This document shows, piece by piece, positions 10,364 through 20,122 of a DNA stretch of 64,000 nucleotides. Where the stretch lies: the NCBI RefSeq assembly GCF_002261345.1, contig NZ_NEVT01000008.1, positions 248,001-312,000 of the forward strand, given 5' to 3'. A program made the translations under genes and the position numbers. Positions within the stretch are counted from its first letter, which is position 1. Every line of letters starts with the position of its first letter. The notes beneath the pieces were generated by a model. The model worked only from the letters and a program-made list of their open reading frames with translations. It was not told the DNA's origin and did no database searches. This DNA is from Bordetella genomosp. 2. Its GTDB lineage: Bacteria > Pseudomonadota > Gammaproteobacteria > Burkholderiales > Burkholderiaceae_B.

Positions 10364-11250
10364 CCGCCGGACACGAAGGCGGCCGCCCGCCGCAGGATGT
10401 CCGGGTCGCGCAGCGCCCGCGTGTGGCCCATTTTCTCGGTCGGCAGCAGCTCGGCGCCCGGCCAGCCCGCCGCCAGCAGCGCGCCGTCTTCATACGGGCT
10501 CTCGCGGTCGCCGCGGTCGTGGATCACCAGCAGCGGAACCGACATGGAAGGCGCGAGCCGCGCCGGCTCCATCTCGGCGAAGGTGACGCCCAGCCAGCGC
10601 TCGGCGTGGCGCGCGATGCGCGGCATGACCTGCGGCGGCAGGTTCATCATGCGGCGGGAATACTCCCACACGCTGTCGTACCGGCTGACGGGCCCGAGGA
10701 AGACCGCGCGGCGCGCCTGCAGCCCGCGCGACAGGGCGAAGGTCACGGCCGCGGCGCCCATGGAATGCGCGACGACGCCGTGGAACGGGCCATGGGCGCG
10801 CGCGGCGCTAGCGATGCACGCCTCGAAATGCCGCACCGAGGCCTGCCGGCCGCTCGACCGGCCGTGCGCCACCATGTCGATGGCCACCACCCGGTGGCCG
10901 GCCTGGCGCAGCGGCTCGACGAAGCCCGTCATCTGGGCGGCATCGCCGCCCCAGCCGTGCACCAGCAACACGCCGGGACCCGGCTCGCCCCAGCTGTAGC
11001 TGTACATCGTCTGCCCATCCACATGCAGCGGCTCGACCCGCGCCGTGGCCAGGATGCCGCGGCCCGGCTCCGATGGCGGCAGGCGCCGGGGCCGGAACAT
11101 CAGGCGCCGGGCCAGGCGCGCGGTCAGTCCCGGCGCCATGGCGCCGGCCAGGCCGAACGCGCCGCCCGCCATGGACGCGGCCCAGGAGGCCTGCTTCGGT
11201 TTCCTCGCCGGCGGGACGGAATCGGGCGGAATCTTGCTTGCGCTGTCCAT
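10360..11250 (-). CDS. Alpha/beta hydrolase
   Basis: 296 residues from the start M-D-S-A-S-K; a longer open frame upstream encodes Cys-rich sequence unlike the family. The fold is shown by L-V-H-G-W-G-G-D (oxyanion hole), the nucleophile elbow A-H-S-M-G, an Asp in V-I-H-D-R-G-D and the catalytic His in M-G-H-T-R-A-L. A hydrophobic, Ala/Gly-rich stretch near residues 25-55 may be a membrane-association segment. Substrate cannot be told. It is convergent with the XRE regulator and divergent from the DNA glycosylase. Confidence 0.88.
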   Translation of the reverse strand: MDSASKIPPDSVPPARKPKQASWAASMAGGAFGLAGAMAPGLTARLARRLMFRPRRLPPSEPGRGILATARVEPLHVDGQTMYSYSWGEPGPGVLLVHGWGGDAAQMTGFVEPLRQAGHRVVAIDMVAHGRSSGRQASVRHFEACIASAARAHGPFHGVVAHSMGAAAVTFALSRGLQARRAVFLGPVSRYDSVWEYSRRMMNLPPQVMPRIARHAERWLGVTFAEMEPARLAPSMSVPLLVIHDRGDRESPYEDGALLAAGWPGAELLPTEKMGHTRALRDPDILRRAAAFVSGG

Positions 11251-11338
11251 GGGTCCTGTATCCGGAAAACAGCCACACCTCAGGCAGGCTAGTATATGCG
11301 GCAAGCCGACCCGGCCCGCCATTCACCGACGCCCGCGC

Positions 11339-12001
11339 ATGCCCGCTCCGCTCCCCGCCCCCGCCCGCCTGACCACCCAGGACGCAGTCGACCAGCATCT
11401 GCGCCAGCTCATCGAACTCGATCCGCGCCTGCGGCCGGTGCGCGCAGCGGTCGGCGACGTCCCCTTGCGCGCGCGGCCGGCCGGCTTCGCCGGCCTGGCG
11501 CGCGTCATCTGCGGCCAGCAGGTGTCGGTGGCGTCGGCCGACGCGATCTGGCGGCGGCTCGAGGCGCTGCCGGGCGCCACGACGCCGGACGGCTTCCTGG
11601 CGCTGGGCGAGCGCGGCCTGCAGGGCGTGGGCCTGTCGCGCAGCAAATTCCAGGGGCTGACCGTGCTGGCCAACGCGCTGGCGGCGGGCGAGCTGGACCT
11701 GCCCGCCATCGAGGCCATGCCGACCGAGGCCGCCATCGCCGCGCTGACCCGCTACAAGGGCGTGGGGCCCTGGACGGCCGAGATCTACCTGATGTTCTGC
11801 GCCGGCCATCCCGACATCTTCCCGGCCGGCGACATCGCCCTGCAGAAAGCCGTGGGCGACGCCCTGACGCCGGGCCAGACGCCCGACCGTCCGCGCCTCA
11901 TCGCCATGGCGGCCGAGTGGTCGCCCTACCGGGCCGCCGCCGCGCTGCTGTTCTGGCGCTTCTACCGGGTGACGCGCCAGCGCGACGGCGTGGGCCTGTA
12001 G
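11339..12001 (+). CDS. DNA-3-methyladenine glycosylase II, AlkA type
   Basis: 220 residues, a compact AlkA without the N-terminal AlkA domain of the E. coli enzyme. The helix-hairpin-helix is Y-K-G-V-G-P-W-T-A-E-I-Y (139-150), followed by the conserved D165 in P-A-G-D-I-A-L, the catalytic aspartate of this superfamily. It excises alkylated purines from DNA. It stands alone between unrelated transport genes; no Ada-like regulator is present. The start is the ATG just after G-C-C-C-G-C-G-C; no strong ribosome site is seen. Confidence 0.92.
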   Translation: MPAPLPAPARLTTQDAVDQHLRQLIELDPRLRPVRAAVGDVPLRARPAGFAGLARVICGQQVSVASADAIWRRLEALPGATTPDGFLALGERGLQGVGLSRSKFQGLTVLANALAAGELDLPAIEAMPTEAAIAALTRYKGVGPWTAEIYLMFCAGHPDIFPAGDIALQKAVGDALTPGQTPDRPRLIAMAAEWSPYRAAAALLFWRFYRVTRQRDGVGL

Positions 12002-12195
12002 GCCGCCAGCTGCGCCATTGTCAGGGCATTCTCAGGGTTTTCCCCGCTTCGCGTGCCGTTAAGCGCGCGTTTCACAAACTCGAATTGCCGGCCGGCGGCG
12101 CGCTGGCCAACAATAGCGGGCTGGGCGGCCGACGCCGGCGCACCAATTGCGGCTGCGCCGGGTCCGCCCGCAATACCTAGAACACAGGAGATCGC

Positions 12196-13176
12196 ATGGC
12201 CTTCCGTCCGCCATTCACCATTGCCCTTTCCCTGCTCGCGCTTTCCCTGGCATCGGGGGCGCAGGCGGCCGACTACCCGTCGCGCGCCATCACCCTCGTC
12301 GTGCCGTTCGCGGCGGGCGGCCCGACCGACGTCGTGGCGCGCACACTGGGCGCCGAGCTCAGCAAGGAACTGGGCCAGCCCGTCGTGGTCGAGAACCGCA
12401 CCGGCGCGGGCGGCACGGTCGCCGCCACGTATGTCGCCAATGCCCAGCCCGACGGCTACACCTATTTCATCCACCACAATGGCATGGCCACCGCCACGGC
12501 CCTGTACCCGGCGCTGAAGTTCGATCCGCTCAAGAGCTTCGAATACGTCGGCGAAGTGGTCGACGTGCCCATGACGCTGCTGGCGCGCAAGAACTTCCCG
12601 CCCAGCAACATGGCGGAATTCATCCAGTACGCCAAGGCCAACGCCGACAAGATCAACCTCGCCAACGCCGGCCCCGGCGCGGTATCGCAATTGTGCGGCT
12701 CGCTGCTGCAGCAGGCGCTCGGCGTGAAGTTCACCACCATTCCGTACCAGGGCACCGGCCCGGCCATGTCGGCCCTGCTGGGCGAGCAGGTCGACGTGCT
12801 GTGCGACCAGACGACCCAGACGATCCCGCACATCCAGGCCGGCAACGTGAAGTTCTACGGCGTCACGACCCTGCAGCGCATCTCCAAGCTGCCCGACGCG
12901 CCGACGCTGGACGAACAAGGCCTGAAGGGGTTCGAAGTCAAGGTGTGGCACGGCATCTACGCGCCCGCCGGCACGCCCGCCCAGGACATCGCCGTCTTCA
13001 ACAAGGCGCTCAAGACGGCGCTGAAGTCGCCTGCCTTCACCAGCAAGATGGCCGACCTGGGCGCTGAGATCGTCTCGGAAGACCGCCAGACGCCCGAATC
13101 GCTCCAGAAATGGGTCAAGTCCGAAATCGACAAGTGGACGCCCGTCCTCAAGGCCGAGGGCATGAACGTCAACTGA
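12196..13176 (+). CDS. Bug-family periplasmic receptor (TctC-like) 1
   Basis: 326 residues with a Sec signal ending A-Q-A-A-D and an AGGAG ribosome site. Family blocks: Y-P-S-R-A-I-T-L-V-V-P-F-A-A-G-G-P-T-D, V-V-E-N-R-T-G-A-G-G and A-Q-P-D-G-Y-T. Bug proteins bind small carboxylates in the periplasm and either feed tripartite tricarboxylate transporters or act as sensors. No TctA/TctB membrane genes are near, so this is an orphan receptor whose partner, if any, lies elsewhere. It is a single-gene unit ending at a strong terminator. About 190 bp upstream hold no other gene. Confidence 0.92.
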   Translation: MAFRPPFTIALSLLALSLASGAQAADYPSRAITLVVPFAAGGPTDVVARTLGAELSKELGQPVVVENRTGAGGTVAATYVANAQPDGYTYFIHHNGMATATALYPALKFDPLKSFEYVGEVVDVPMTLLARKNFPPSNMAEFIQYAKANADKINLANAGPGAVSQLCGSLLQQALGVKFTTIPYQGTGPAMSALLGEQVDVLCDQTTQTIPHIQAGNVKFYGVTTLQRISKLPDAPTLDEQGLKGFEVKVWHGIYAPAGTPAQDIAVFNKALKTALKSPAFTSKMADLGAEIVSEDRQTPESLQKWVKSEIDKWTPVLKAEGMNVN

Positions 13177-13196
13177 TCCGCCCGCGGGGCAGGAAG

Positions 13197-13230
13197 AACC
13201 CGCCGGCGCAGGCGCGCCGGCGGGTTTTTT
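13197..13230 (+). terminator. Rho-independent terminator after Bug receptor 1
   Basis: A perfect GC-rich stem (AACCCGCCGGCGC paired with the facing GCGCCGGCGGGTT, short loop) is followed at once by a run of six T on the + strand. It lies 20 nt after the receptor stop and just before the convergent molybdenum hydroxylase gene. Confidence 0.92.
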
Positions 13231-13240
13231 ATCGCGCCGC

Positions 13241-15577
13241 TCAGGCCTTGAGCTGGTCGCGGATCGGCAGGCTGCGGATGCGCTTGCCGGTGGCGGCGAA
13301 GATGGCGTTGCACAGCGCCGGCGCGAACGGCGGCACCGCCGGTTCGCCCACCCCGCCCAGCGGCACGTCGAAGCCGTGCTCCACCAGGTGCACCTTGATG
13401 TCGCGCGGCGCCTCCGACATGCGCGTGACCTCGTACTGGTGGAAGTTGGTCTGGTTGGTGCGCCCCTTGGAGAACGAAATCTCGCTGCGCGTGGCCAGGC
13501 TCAGGCCCATGATGCAGGCGCCCTCGACCTGGGCCCGGACCCGGTCGGGATGCACCTGCGGGCCGCAATCGACCGCCACGTGCACCTGCGGCACCACCAG
13601 GCTGCCATCCTGGCCCACTTCGACCTCGACCACCGTGGCCACGTAGGTGACGAAGCTGTAGCTGACCGCCACCCCGAGCCCCCGGCCCGGCTCCAGCTTG
13701 CGCCCCCAGCCCGCCTGCTCGGTGGCCAGCTCGACCACCTTGCGCATGCGGCCGGTATCCAGCGGATACACCGAGGGCGATTCGCCGTAGTTCCAGCCAT
13801 CCGACATATCCGCCGGGGCGATCTTGCGCGCCGGGCCGATCAGCTCCAGCAGGTAATCGCGCGGATCGCGCCCGAGCGCGTGGGCCATCTCGGCCACGAA
13901 GCTCTGCACCGCGAAGACGTGCGGAATGTTGGACACCGAACGGAACCAGCCGATGCGGGTATGGGCCGGCACCGGCACCGATTCGACGCGGAAGTTGGGA
14001 ATGTCGAACGGGATGTTGACCGCCGACATGGCCAGCTCGAACGGCTGCTGGCCTTGCGCGTCGGCCACGAAAGTGGAGCCGATGGTGGGCGCCGCCGTGC
14101 GGTGCAGCCAGGCTACCGCCTTGCCCTGCGCATCGACGCCGGCCTCCAGGCGCTCGACCGAGACGGTATGGAAATAGTCGTTGGTGATGTCGTCTTCGCG
14201 CGACCAGGTCACCTTGACCGGCTTGCCGCCCATCTCGCGCGACAACAGCGCCGCCTCGACCGCGAAATCGGATTTGGACTTGCGGCCGAAGGCGCCGCCC
14301 AGCAGGGTCTGGTGCACCGTGACCGCGGCCATGTCCATGCCCAGGTGCTTGGCGACGTTCTCGCGCGTGCCGTAGGGCGACTGCACGCAGGCCCAGACTT
14401 CGCACTTGCCGTCGGCCACGCGGGCGGTCGCGGCGGGCGGCTCCATCGAGGCGTGGGCCAGGTGCGGCAGGTAGTACTCGGCCTCGATGCGCCGGGCCGC
14501 GCCGGCCAGCGCCTGCATGGCGTCGCCGTCGTTGCGCACGGCCTTGGCCGGCTTGCCCGCCCCTTCGCTCAGCGTCTTGCGGAAGGCCTCGGAATCGTAG
14601 CTGGCATGGGGCCCGTCGTCCCATTCGATTTCCAGGGCCTGGCGCCCCTTGAGCGCCGCCCAGGTATCGCGGGCGATCACGGCCACCCCGCCCAGCGGCG
14701 CGAACACCGGCGGGGTCGGCCCGGCCGGCAGCTCGACCACCTTCACCACGCCGGGCACCTTGAGCGCGGCGTCGGCCTGGTAGCGCTTGACCTTGCCGCC
14801 CAGCACGGCCGGCCGCGCGATGGATGCATACAACATGTCGTCCAGGCGCGTATCGATGCCGAAATGGGTCTTGCCGGTGACGATGTCCTGGATGTCGACG
14901 CTGCGCGTGCTCTGCTTGCCGATGTAGCGGAACTGCTCCGGCGTCTTCAGGCGCAGCGCGTCGCCGGCCGGCACCGGCAGCGCGGCGGCGGCCTCGGCCA
15001 GTTCGCCATAGCCGAGCTTGCGTCCGGATTTCTCGTGCACCACCTCGTGGTTGCGCGCGGCGACTTCCTCGACCGGCACGCCCCACTGCTTGGCGGCGGC
15101 CGCTTCGAGCATGCCGCGCGCCGCCGCGCCGACCCGGCGCATCGGCTGGAAGAAGTGGCGCGTGCTGCGCGAACCGTCGGTGTCCTGGTTGCCGTAGCGC
15201 GGCTCGTCGCCGGGCGCCTGGATGACGCGTACCTTGGTCCAGTCGGCCTCGAGCTCGTCGGCCACCACCATGGGCAGGCCGGTGCGCACGCCGGTGCCCA
15301 TCTCGGCGCGGTGGGCGATGATGGTCACGATGCCGTCGGCCCCGATCGAGACGAAGATCTGCGGGTCGTCGACCGTGCCGTGCGGCATGCCGTCGGCGCC
15401 GTATTTCTTTTCTTCCTTGGCGTCGGCTGCGCGCACGATGCCGGCGGCGCCCACCGCGAGCACCAGGCCGGTCAGCGCGCCGGCGGTCTTCAGCCAGTCG
15501 CGGCGCGCCATGGAAGCGGGCGCCGGGCCGGTCAGGCCGGCGGACAATTGCGGGATCAAACGCGAAAATTCGCTCAT
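13241..15577 (-). CDS. Molybdopterin-binding subunit, isoquinoline 1-oxidoreductase/aldehyde dehydrogenase type
   Basis: 778 residues. A twin-arginine motif R-R-D-W-L-K-T at about residue 25 precedes a hydrophobic segment and A-A-D, so the enzyme is exported folded by Tat. The molybdenum-hydroxylase features include L-L-G-G-A-F-G-R-K near residue 415 and the C-terminal [10 protein letters not shown], whose Glu is the catalytic base. This periplasmic clade oxidises N-heteroaromatics or aldehydes with water as oxygen donor. It overlaps the [2Fe-2S] subunit by ATGA. No cytochrome c subunit or XdhC-type maturation gene is adjacent. Substrate unknown. Confidence 0.9.
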   Translation of the reverse strand: MSEFSRLIPQLSAGLTGPAPASMARRDWLKTAGALTGLVLAVGAAGIVRAADAKEEKKYGADGMPHGTVDDPQIFVSIGADGIVTIIAHRAEMGTGVRTGLPMVVADELEADWTKVRVIQAPGDEPRYGNQDTDGSRSTRHFFQPMRRVGAAARGMLEAAAAKQWGVPVEEVAARNHEVVHEKSGRKLGYGELAEAAAALPVPAGDALRLKTPEQFRYIGKQSTRSVDIQDIVTGKTHFGIDTRLDDMLYASIARPAVLGGKVKRYQADAALKVPGVVKVVELPAGPTPPVFAPLGGVAVIARDTWAALKGRQALEIEWDDGPHASYDSEAFRKTLSEGAGKPAKAVRNDGDAMQALAGAARRIEAEYYLPHLAHASMEPPAATARVADGKCEVWACVQSPYGTRENVAKHLGMDMAAVTVHQTLLGGAFGRKSKSDFAVEAALLSREMGGKPVKVTWSREDDITNDYFHTVSVERLEAGVDAQGKAVAWLHRTAAPTIGSTFVADAQGQQPFELAMSAVNIPFDIPNFRVESVPVPAHTRIGWFRSVSNIPHVFAVQSFVAEMAHALGRDPRDYLLELIGPARKIAPADMSDGWNYGESPSVYPLDTGRMRKVVELATEQAGWGRKLEPGRGLGVAVSYSFVTYVATVVEVEVGQDGSLVVPQVHVAVDCGPQVHPDRVRAQVEGACIMGLSLATRSEISFSKGRTNQTNFHQYEVTRMSEAPRDIKVHLVEHGFDVPLGGVGEPAVPPFAPALCNAIFAATGKRIRSLPIRDQLKA

Positions 15578-16038
15578 TTGGCGGCTCCCTTGCTGGCGAC
15601 TTGCTTGATGGCGGCGCGGATGCGCGGATAGGTGCCGCAGCGGCAGATGTTGCCGCTCATGGCCGCGTCGATATCCGCGTCGGTCGGCTTGGGATTGCTC
15701 TTGATGAGCGCGGTGGCCGACATGATCTGGCCGGACTGGCAGTAGCCGCATTGCGGCACGCCGATGTCGGCCCAGGCCTCCTGCACGGCGCGCCCGACAT
15801 CGTCGTCGCCGACCGCCTCGATGGTGGTGATCTGCTTGCCGGCCGCCGCGGCAACCGGGGTGACACACGAACGGATCGGCTGGCCGTCCATGTGCACCGT
15901 ACAGGCGCCGCACATGGCCATGCCACAGCCGAACTTGGTGCCGGTCATGCCGAGCCGGTCGCGGATCACCCACAACAGGGGCATGTCGTCGGGAGCGTCT
16001 ATGTCTTGGGTCTTGCCATTGATCGTCAGACTGGCCAT
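15574..16038 (-). CDS. [2Fe-2S] subunit of molybdenum hydroxylase
   Basis: 154 residues, the normal length for the small subunit of isoquinoline oxidoreductase-type enzymes. The plant-type cluster uses C38, C43, C46 and C58; the second cluster uses C97, C100, C132 and C134 in C-G-Y-C...C-R-C. It passes electrons from the molybdenum centre to an external acceptor. It has no signal peptide, so it should be carried out as a complex with the Tat-bearing large subunit. It is the first gene of a two-gene leftward operon; AAAGGAG precedes the start. Confidence 0.95.
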   Translation of the reverse strand: MASLTINGKTQDIDAPDDMPLLWVIRDRLGMTGTKFGCGMAMCGACTVHMDGQPIRSCVTPVAAAAGKQITTIEAVGDDDVGRAVQEAWADIGVPQCGYCQSGQIMSATALIKSNPKPTDADIDAAMSGNICRCGTYPRIRAAIKQVASKGAAK

Positions 16039-16146
16039 GAAGGCTCCTTTGGCAAAGAAAAGGGGGGCAGATCATACTAGCGCGGGCGCCGCGGCAAGTC
16101 ACTATGCCGCGCGGGTCGGCGGCGCGGCGGGGGCCAGCCCCGCCTG

Positions 16147-16174
16147 TACGTATTTTTGTACGTAGCTGCACGTA
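16147..16174. promoter_or_regulatory. Triple TACGTA-like operator
   Basis: Three copies of an 8-base box lie in direct orientation: TGTACGTA (16145-16152), TGTACGTA (16157-16164) and TGCACGTA (16167-16174). The core TACGTA is itself a palindrome. The boxes overlap the -35 and spacer of the promoter described next, which is the place for a repressor or for cooperative binding. No regulator gene is adjacent. Confidence 0.55.
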
Positions 16175-16184
16175 TGGATATACG
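16156..16184 (+). promoter_or_regulatory. Putative sigma-70 promoter of the thiolase-ligase-TRAP operon
   Basis: TTGTAC (16156-16161), a 17-nt spacer and TATACG (16179-16184) point at the thiolase gene, about 50 nt upstream of its start. The spacer is optimal and both hexamers keep the key first bases. Read from sequence only. Confidence 0.5.
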
Positions 16185-16233
16185 GGGTGGCGCCGCCCAT
16201 ACTAAAAAACCAGAAAAATCAACGGAGACGACG

Positions 16234-17412
16234 ATGCCCGGCATACCGGTATCCATCGTGGGCAGCGGCCATACGCCCTTCGGCCGCCTGGACGCCCTGA
16301 ATCTCGAACAGCTTATCGTCATGGCCGCCACGGAGGCGATCGAGGATGCCGGCGTGGACCCGGCCCGGATCGACGCGGTGTTCCTGGGCAATTTCAACGC
16401 CGGGCTGGTGCCCGACGCCTTCGCCGCGTCGCTGGTCCTGCAGGCCTCGCCGGCGCTGCGCTTCAAGCCGGCCACCCGCTGCGAGAACGCCTGCGCGTCC
16501 GGCGCGGCGGCGCTGCACGCCGGCATGCGGGCCATCCAGGCGGGCGCCGCGCGCACCGTGCTGGTGGTGGGCGCCGAGAAAATGACCGCGCGCAGCACCG
16601 CCGAGGTCACCACCGCGCTGGCCGGCGCGGGCTACAAGAACGATGCCGCCGAAGCGGGGCTGAGCTTCCCCCAGCTGTTCGCCCTGGCGGCCACCCAGTA
16701 CGCCGAGCGCTACGCCGATCCCCTGCCCGCCATGGCCCGGATCGCCGCCAAGAACCATGGCAACGCCATGGACAACCCGCTGGCGCAGATGCACCGGCCC
16801 ATGGACGCGGACTTCTGCAATACCGTGTCCGACAAGAACCCGCTCATCGCGCCGCCCCTGCGCCTGACGGACTGCTCGCTGATCACCGACGGCGCGGCGG
16901 CGGTGGTCCTGACCGCCGCCGACCAGGCGGCGTCGTTCGCCCGCGAAGTGCGCTTTCGCGCCGCCTGCCAGGTCAACGACTTCCTGCCGCTGCGCGGCCG
17001 CGACCTGCTGGCCTTCGAGGGCCCGCGCCGCGCGATCTCGCAGGCCTATGCCGATGCGGGCATCGCCGTGGCCGACCTGGATTTCGCCGAAGTGCACGAC
17101 TGCTTCACCATCGCCGAGCTGCTGATCTACGAAGCCATGGGGCTGGCGCCGGCAGGACAGGGCCACCGCGCCCTCGACGACGGCACCGTGCTGCGCGACG
17201 GCGGCCTGCCGGTGAACCTGTCCGGCGGCCTCAAGGCCAAGGGACACCCGGTCGGCGCCACCGGCGTGTCCATGCACGCCCTGGCGTTCCGCCAGCTCAC
17301 CGGCCGCGCCGGCGGCATCCAGCGGCCCGGTGCGGAACTGGGCCTGGTCTTCAACATGGGCGGAGCGGCCGTGGCCAACTATGCCTCGATCCTGCAGGCA
17401 GCCCGGGCCTGA
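16234..17412 (+). CDS. Thiolase-family protein (acetyl-CoA acetyltransferase/SCPx type)
   Basis: 392 residues, start preceded by AACGGAGACG. The nucleophile is C87 in C-E-N-A-C-A-S-G; the second-site block is E-V-H-D-C-F-T and the C-terminal acid/base block is A-K-G-H-P-V-G-A-T-G. The H-D-C-F form places it with SCP2/SCPx-type thiolases, often found in degradation of branched, steroid or aromatic acyl-CoAs without a partner OB-fold protein. No DUF35/OB partner gene is present. It leads an operon with an acyl-CoA ligase, TRAP transporter and SDR. Confidence 0.9.
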   Translation: MPGIPVSIVGSGHTPFGRLDALNLEQLIVMAATEAIEDAGVDPARIDAVFLGNFNAGLVPDAFAASLVLQASPALRFKPATRCENACASGAAALHAGMRAIQAGAARTVLVVGAEKMTARSTAEVTTALAGAGYKNDAAEAGLSFPQLFALAATQYAERYADPLPAMARIAAKNHGNAMDNPLAQMHRPMDADFCNTVSDKNPLIAPPLRLTDCSLITDGAAAVVLTAADQAASFAREVRFRAACQVNDFLPLRGRDLLAFEGPRRAISQAYADAGIAVADLDFAEVHDCFTIAELLIYEAMGLAPAGQGHRALDDGTVLRDGGLPVNLSGGLKAKGHPVGATGVSMHALAFRQLTGRAGGIQRPGAELGLVFNMGGAAVANYASILQAARA

Positions 17413-17430
17413 GCCTTCATTTCCCGCATC

Positions 17431-18981
17431 ATGAATATCGCGAACTGGCTGCATGGCGCGGCCCTGCTGCATCCCGACAACCCCGCCCTGTTCCGGGCCG
17501 ACCGCCTGCACGCCGACTACCGGGCGTTCGCGCAGCGCGCCGCCGGCCTGGCGCGCTGGCTGGCCGGACACGGCGTGACCGAGGGCGACCGCGTCGCCCT
17601 CTTCATGAAGAACCGGGTCGAATACCTGGAGCTGTTCTACGCCTGCTGGTGGATCGGCGCCATGGTCGTGCCGGTCAACCCGAAACTGCATCCCAAGGAA
17701 GTGGCCTGGATCCTCGGCGATTCGCAGGCCCGGATCGTGCTGACGGATACGCCGCGGGACCTGCCGGGCGACTGCGTGCCCGCGGCCTGCCTGCACCTGG
17801 CGGTCGACAGCCCCGCCTACGAGCAGGCGGCCCGCGCCGGCCTGGCGGACGGCCTGCGCGCCCCGCTCGCCCTGGCGCCGGAAGCCCTGGCGTGGCTGTT
17901 CTATACCTCCGGCACCACCGGCCGCCCCAAGGGGGTGATGCTCAGCCACCGCAACCTGGCGGCCATGGCGCTGTGCTATGCCGCCGACGTCGAGACCGTG
18001 ACGGCCGGCGACAGCATGCTGTACGCGGCCCCCATGTCGCACGGCGCCGGGTTGTACCACTTCGTGTACGTGCGCCGCGCCGCGCGCCACATCGTGCCCG
18101 CCAGCCGCGGCTTCGACCCGGCCGAGATCCTCGACACCGCCGAAGCATGCGGCTCGCTGTCGCTGTTCGCCGCCCCCACCATGGTCAAGCGGCTGGTGGA
18201 GCAGGCGCGCCGCGACGGACGCGACGGACGCGGCCTGCACACCATCATCTACGGCGGCGGCCCCATGTACCAGGCCGACATGCTCGACGCCCTGCAGGTG
18301 CTGGGGCCGCGCTTCGCCCAGATCTACGGCCAGGGCGAAAGCCCCATGACCATCACCGCGCTGGCGCGCGAGATCATCGCCGACAGCGGGCATCCGCGCT
18401 GGCAGGCGCGCCTGGCCTCGGTCGGCGTGGCCCAGAGCTGCATGGAGGTGCGCGTGGTCGATTCCGCCATGGCCGACGTGCCGGCCGGCGCCGAGGGGGA
18501 AGTGATCGTGCGCGGCGACGCCGTCATGGCGGGCTACTGGAACAACGAGGCGGCCACGCGCGCGACCCTGGTCGACGGCTGGCTGCGCACCGGCGACATC
18601 GGGCGCCTGGACCAGGACGGCTTCCTGACGCTGACCGACCGCTGCAAGGACGTGATCATCTCGGGCGGGTCGAACATCTACCCGCGCGAAGTCGAAGAAG
18701 TGCTGGCCCGCCATCCGGCCGTGCACGAAGTGGCCGTGGTCGGCGCGCCCAGCGCCCAGTGGGGCGAGGAAGTGGTCGCCTTCGTGGTGCTGCGGCCGGG
18801 CGCCGCGGCGGCCGCGGACGAGCTGGACCGCTGGTGCCGCGCCGAGATCGCCGCGTTCAAGACGCCCAAGCGGTATTGCTTCCGCGCCGAGCTGCCCAAG
18901 AACAGCTACGGCAAGATTCCCAAGACGCAGTTGCGCGAAGCGCTGCAGGCCGAAACGGCAGCGCGCCCCGGCACGGCCTGA
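17431..18981 (+). CDS. Acyl-CoA synthetase (AMP-binding, ANL superfamily)
   Basis: 516 residues, 18 nt after the thiolase. The ATP loop is Y-T-S-G-T-T-G-R-P-K-G (about 158-168), followed by Y-G-Q-G-E-S, the hinge block R-T-G-D-I-G and D-R-C-K-D-V-I-I-S-G-G, and the catalytic lysine of Y-G-K-I-P-K-T near the end. It should activate the imported carboxylic acid to its CoA thioester in the cytosol. The chain-length or ring preference cannot be read. Operon order suggests it works on the TRAP substrate. Confidence 0.92.
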   Translation: MNIANWLHGAALLHPDNPALFRADRLHADYRAFAQRAAGLARWLAGHGVTEGDRVALFMKNRVEYLELFYACWWIGAMVVPVNPKLHPKEVAWILGDSQARIVLTDTPRDLPGDCVPAACLHLAVDSPAYEQAARAGLADGLRAPLALAPEALAWLFYTSGTTGRPKGVMLSHRNLAAMALCYAADVETVTAGDSMLYAAPMSHGAGLYHFVYVRRAARHIVPASRGFDPAEILDTAEACGSLSLFAAPTMVKRLVEQARRDGRDGRGLHTIIYGGGPMYQADMLDALQVLGPRFAQIYGQGESPMTITALAREIIADSGHPRWQARLASVGVAQSCMEVRVVDSAMADVPAGAEGEVIVRGDAVMAGYWNNEAATRATLVDGWLRTGDIGRLDQDGFLTLTDRCKDVIISGGSNIYPREVEEVLARHPAVHEVAVVGAPSAQWGEEVVAFVVLRPGAAAAADELDRWCRAEIAAFKTPKRYCFRAELPKNSYGKIPKTQLREALQAETAARPGTA

Positions 18982-19018
18982 CGCACAGGCCGGCCCAACC
19001 AACCACGAGGAGACAACA

Positions 19019-20113
19019 ATGAAAAGACGCGATTTCATCAAGACCGCCGGCCTGCTGGCCGGCGTCTCGGCCCCGGCGGTCTGGCCGTCCCGGCTGCTGG
19101 CGGCGGACAAGCCCGTGTCCATCAAGTTCGACAGCTACATCGCCGAAACGGCCGGGCCGTCGCGCCTGGACGACTGGTTCCTGAAGCAGCTGGAAACGCG
19201 CAGCAACGGCGCGGTCAAGGTGCGCCGCTACTGGGCGCAGTCGCTCAACAAAGTGGGCGAGCACCTGTCGGCGGTGCGCGACGGCACGTCCGAGATGTCG
19301 CTGATCTCGCCGGGCTACTACCAGGCGCAGCTGCCGGTCACGCGCGGCCTGGAATGGTATTACCGCATGAACCGCGCCGACGCGCTGCACCTGGTGTGCC
19401 GCGATGTCTACGAGCAATTCCAGCCGTTGCGCGACGAATGGGAAAAGCGCTACCGCGCCAAGGTCATGTACTGGACCAACTGGTATTACGCGCCGCTGGT
19501 CACGCGCGAGCCGATCAAGTCGGTCGAGGACATCCGCGGCAAGCGCATCCGCGGCTACGGGGTCGCCAATGACGTGATCCAGCGGCTGGGCGGCACCGCC
19601 GTGCCGATGGCCGCGCCCGAGGTCTACACCGCGCTGGAGCGCGGCGTGCTGGACGGCGTGTACGGCTTCGATTTCATCACCGCGGTCGGCTACAAGCTGC
19701 ACGAGATCGCGCCCTACTTCACCGACATCGGCGACGGCCCGCACGGGCCGTCCGCCACCATCATCAACATGCGCACCTGGGAAGCCTTCCCGGAGCCGGT
19801 CAAGGCGCTGTGCAACGACATCGTCGGCGAGATCTACGGCGGCAAGTACACCGAGATCTTCGACGCCGCCGCGCGGCAGTACGTCAAGACGGCCCTGGCG
19901 GAAGGCGCCAAGTTCTCCTCGCTGCCCGACGAGGAAAAGCGCAAGGCCAAGGCGCTGGTGCAGCCCGCCGAGGTCCAGGCCTGGCTCGACAACGTCGCCA
20001 AGCCCGCCGGCATCGACGGCCCGCGCATGCAGTCGCTGATCGACGCCGCCATCGCCAAGTACGACCCACAGGGCACGCTCAAGCGCTTCGACGAGCTGGC
20101 CGCCCAGGCATGA
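19019..20113 (+). CDS. TRAP transporter substrate-binding protein, DctP type
   Basis: 364 residues. The N-terminus carries a twin-arginine signal (M-K-R-R-D-F-I-K-T-A-G) ending near L-L-A-A-D. The DctP fold shows I-R-G-K-R-I-R-G-Y-G near residue 175, whose arginine normally pairs with the ligand carboxylate, and the helical V-Y-T-A-L-E-R-G-V-L-D-G-V-Y-G block. It captures an organic acid in the periplasm for the DctQM membrane pair encoded next. The Tat leader is a common feature of TRAP receptors of this group. GAGGAGACAAC precedes the start. Confidence 0.93.
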   Translation: MKRRDFIKTAGLLAGVSAPAVWPSRLLAADKPVSIKFDSYIAETAGPSRLDDWFLKQLETRSNGAVKVRRYWAQSLNKVGEHLSAVRDGTSEMSLISPGYYQAQLPVTRGLEWYYRMNRADALHLVCRDVYEQFQPLRDEWEKRYRAKVMYWTNWYYAPLVTREPIKSVEDIRGKRIRGYGVANDVIQRLGGTAVPMAAPEVYTALERGVLDGVYGFDFITAVGYKLHEIAPYFTDIGDGPHGPSATIINMRTWEAFPEPVKALCNDIVGEIYGGKYTEIFDAAARQYVKTALAEGAKFSSLPDEEKRKAKALVQPAEVQAWLDNVAKPAGIDGPRMQSLIDAAIAKYDPQGTLKRFDELAAQA

Positions 20114-20122
20114 CCCATGGCG

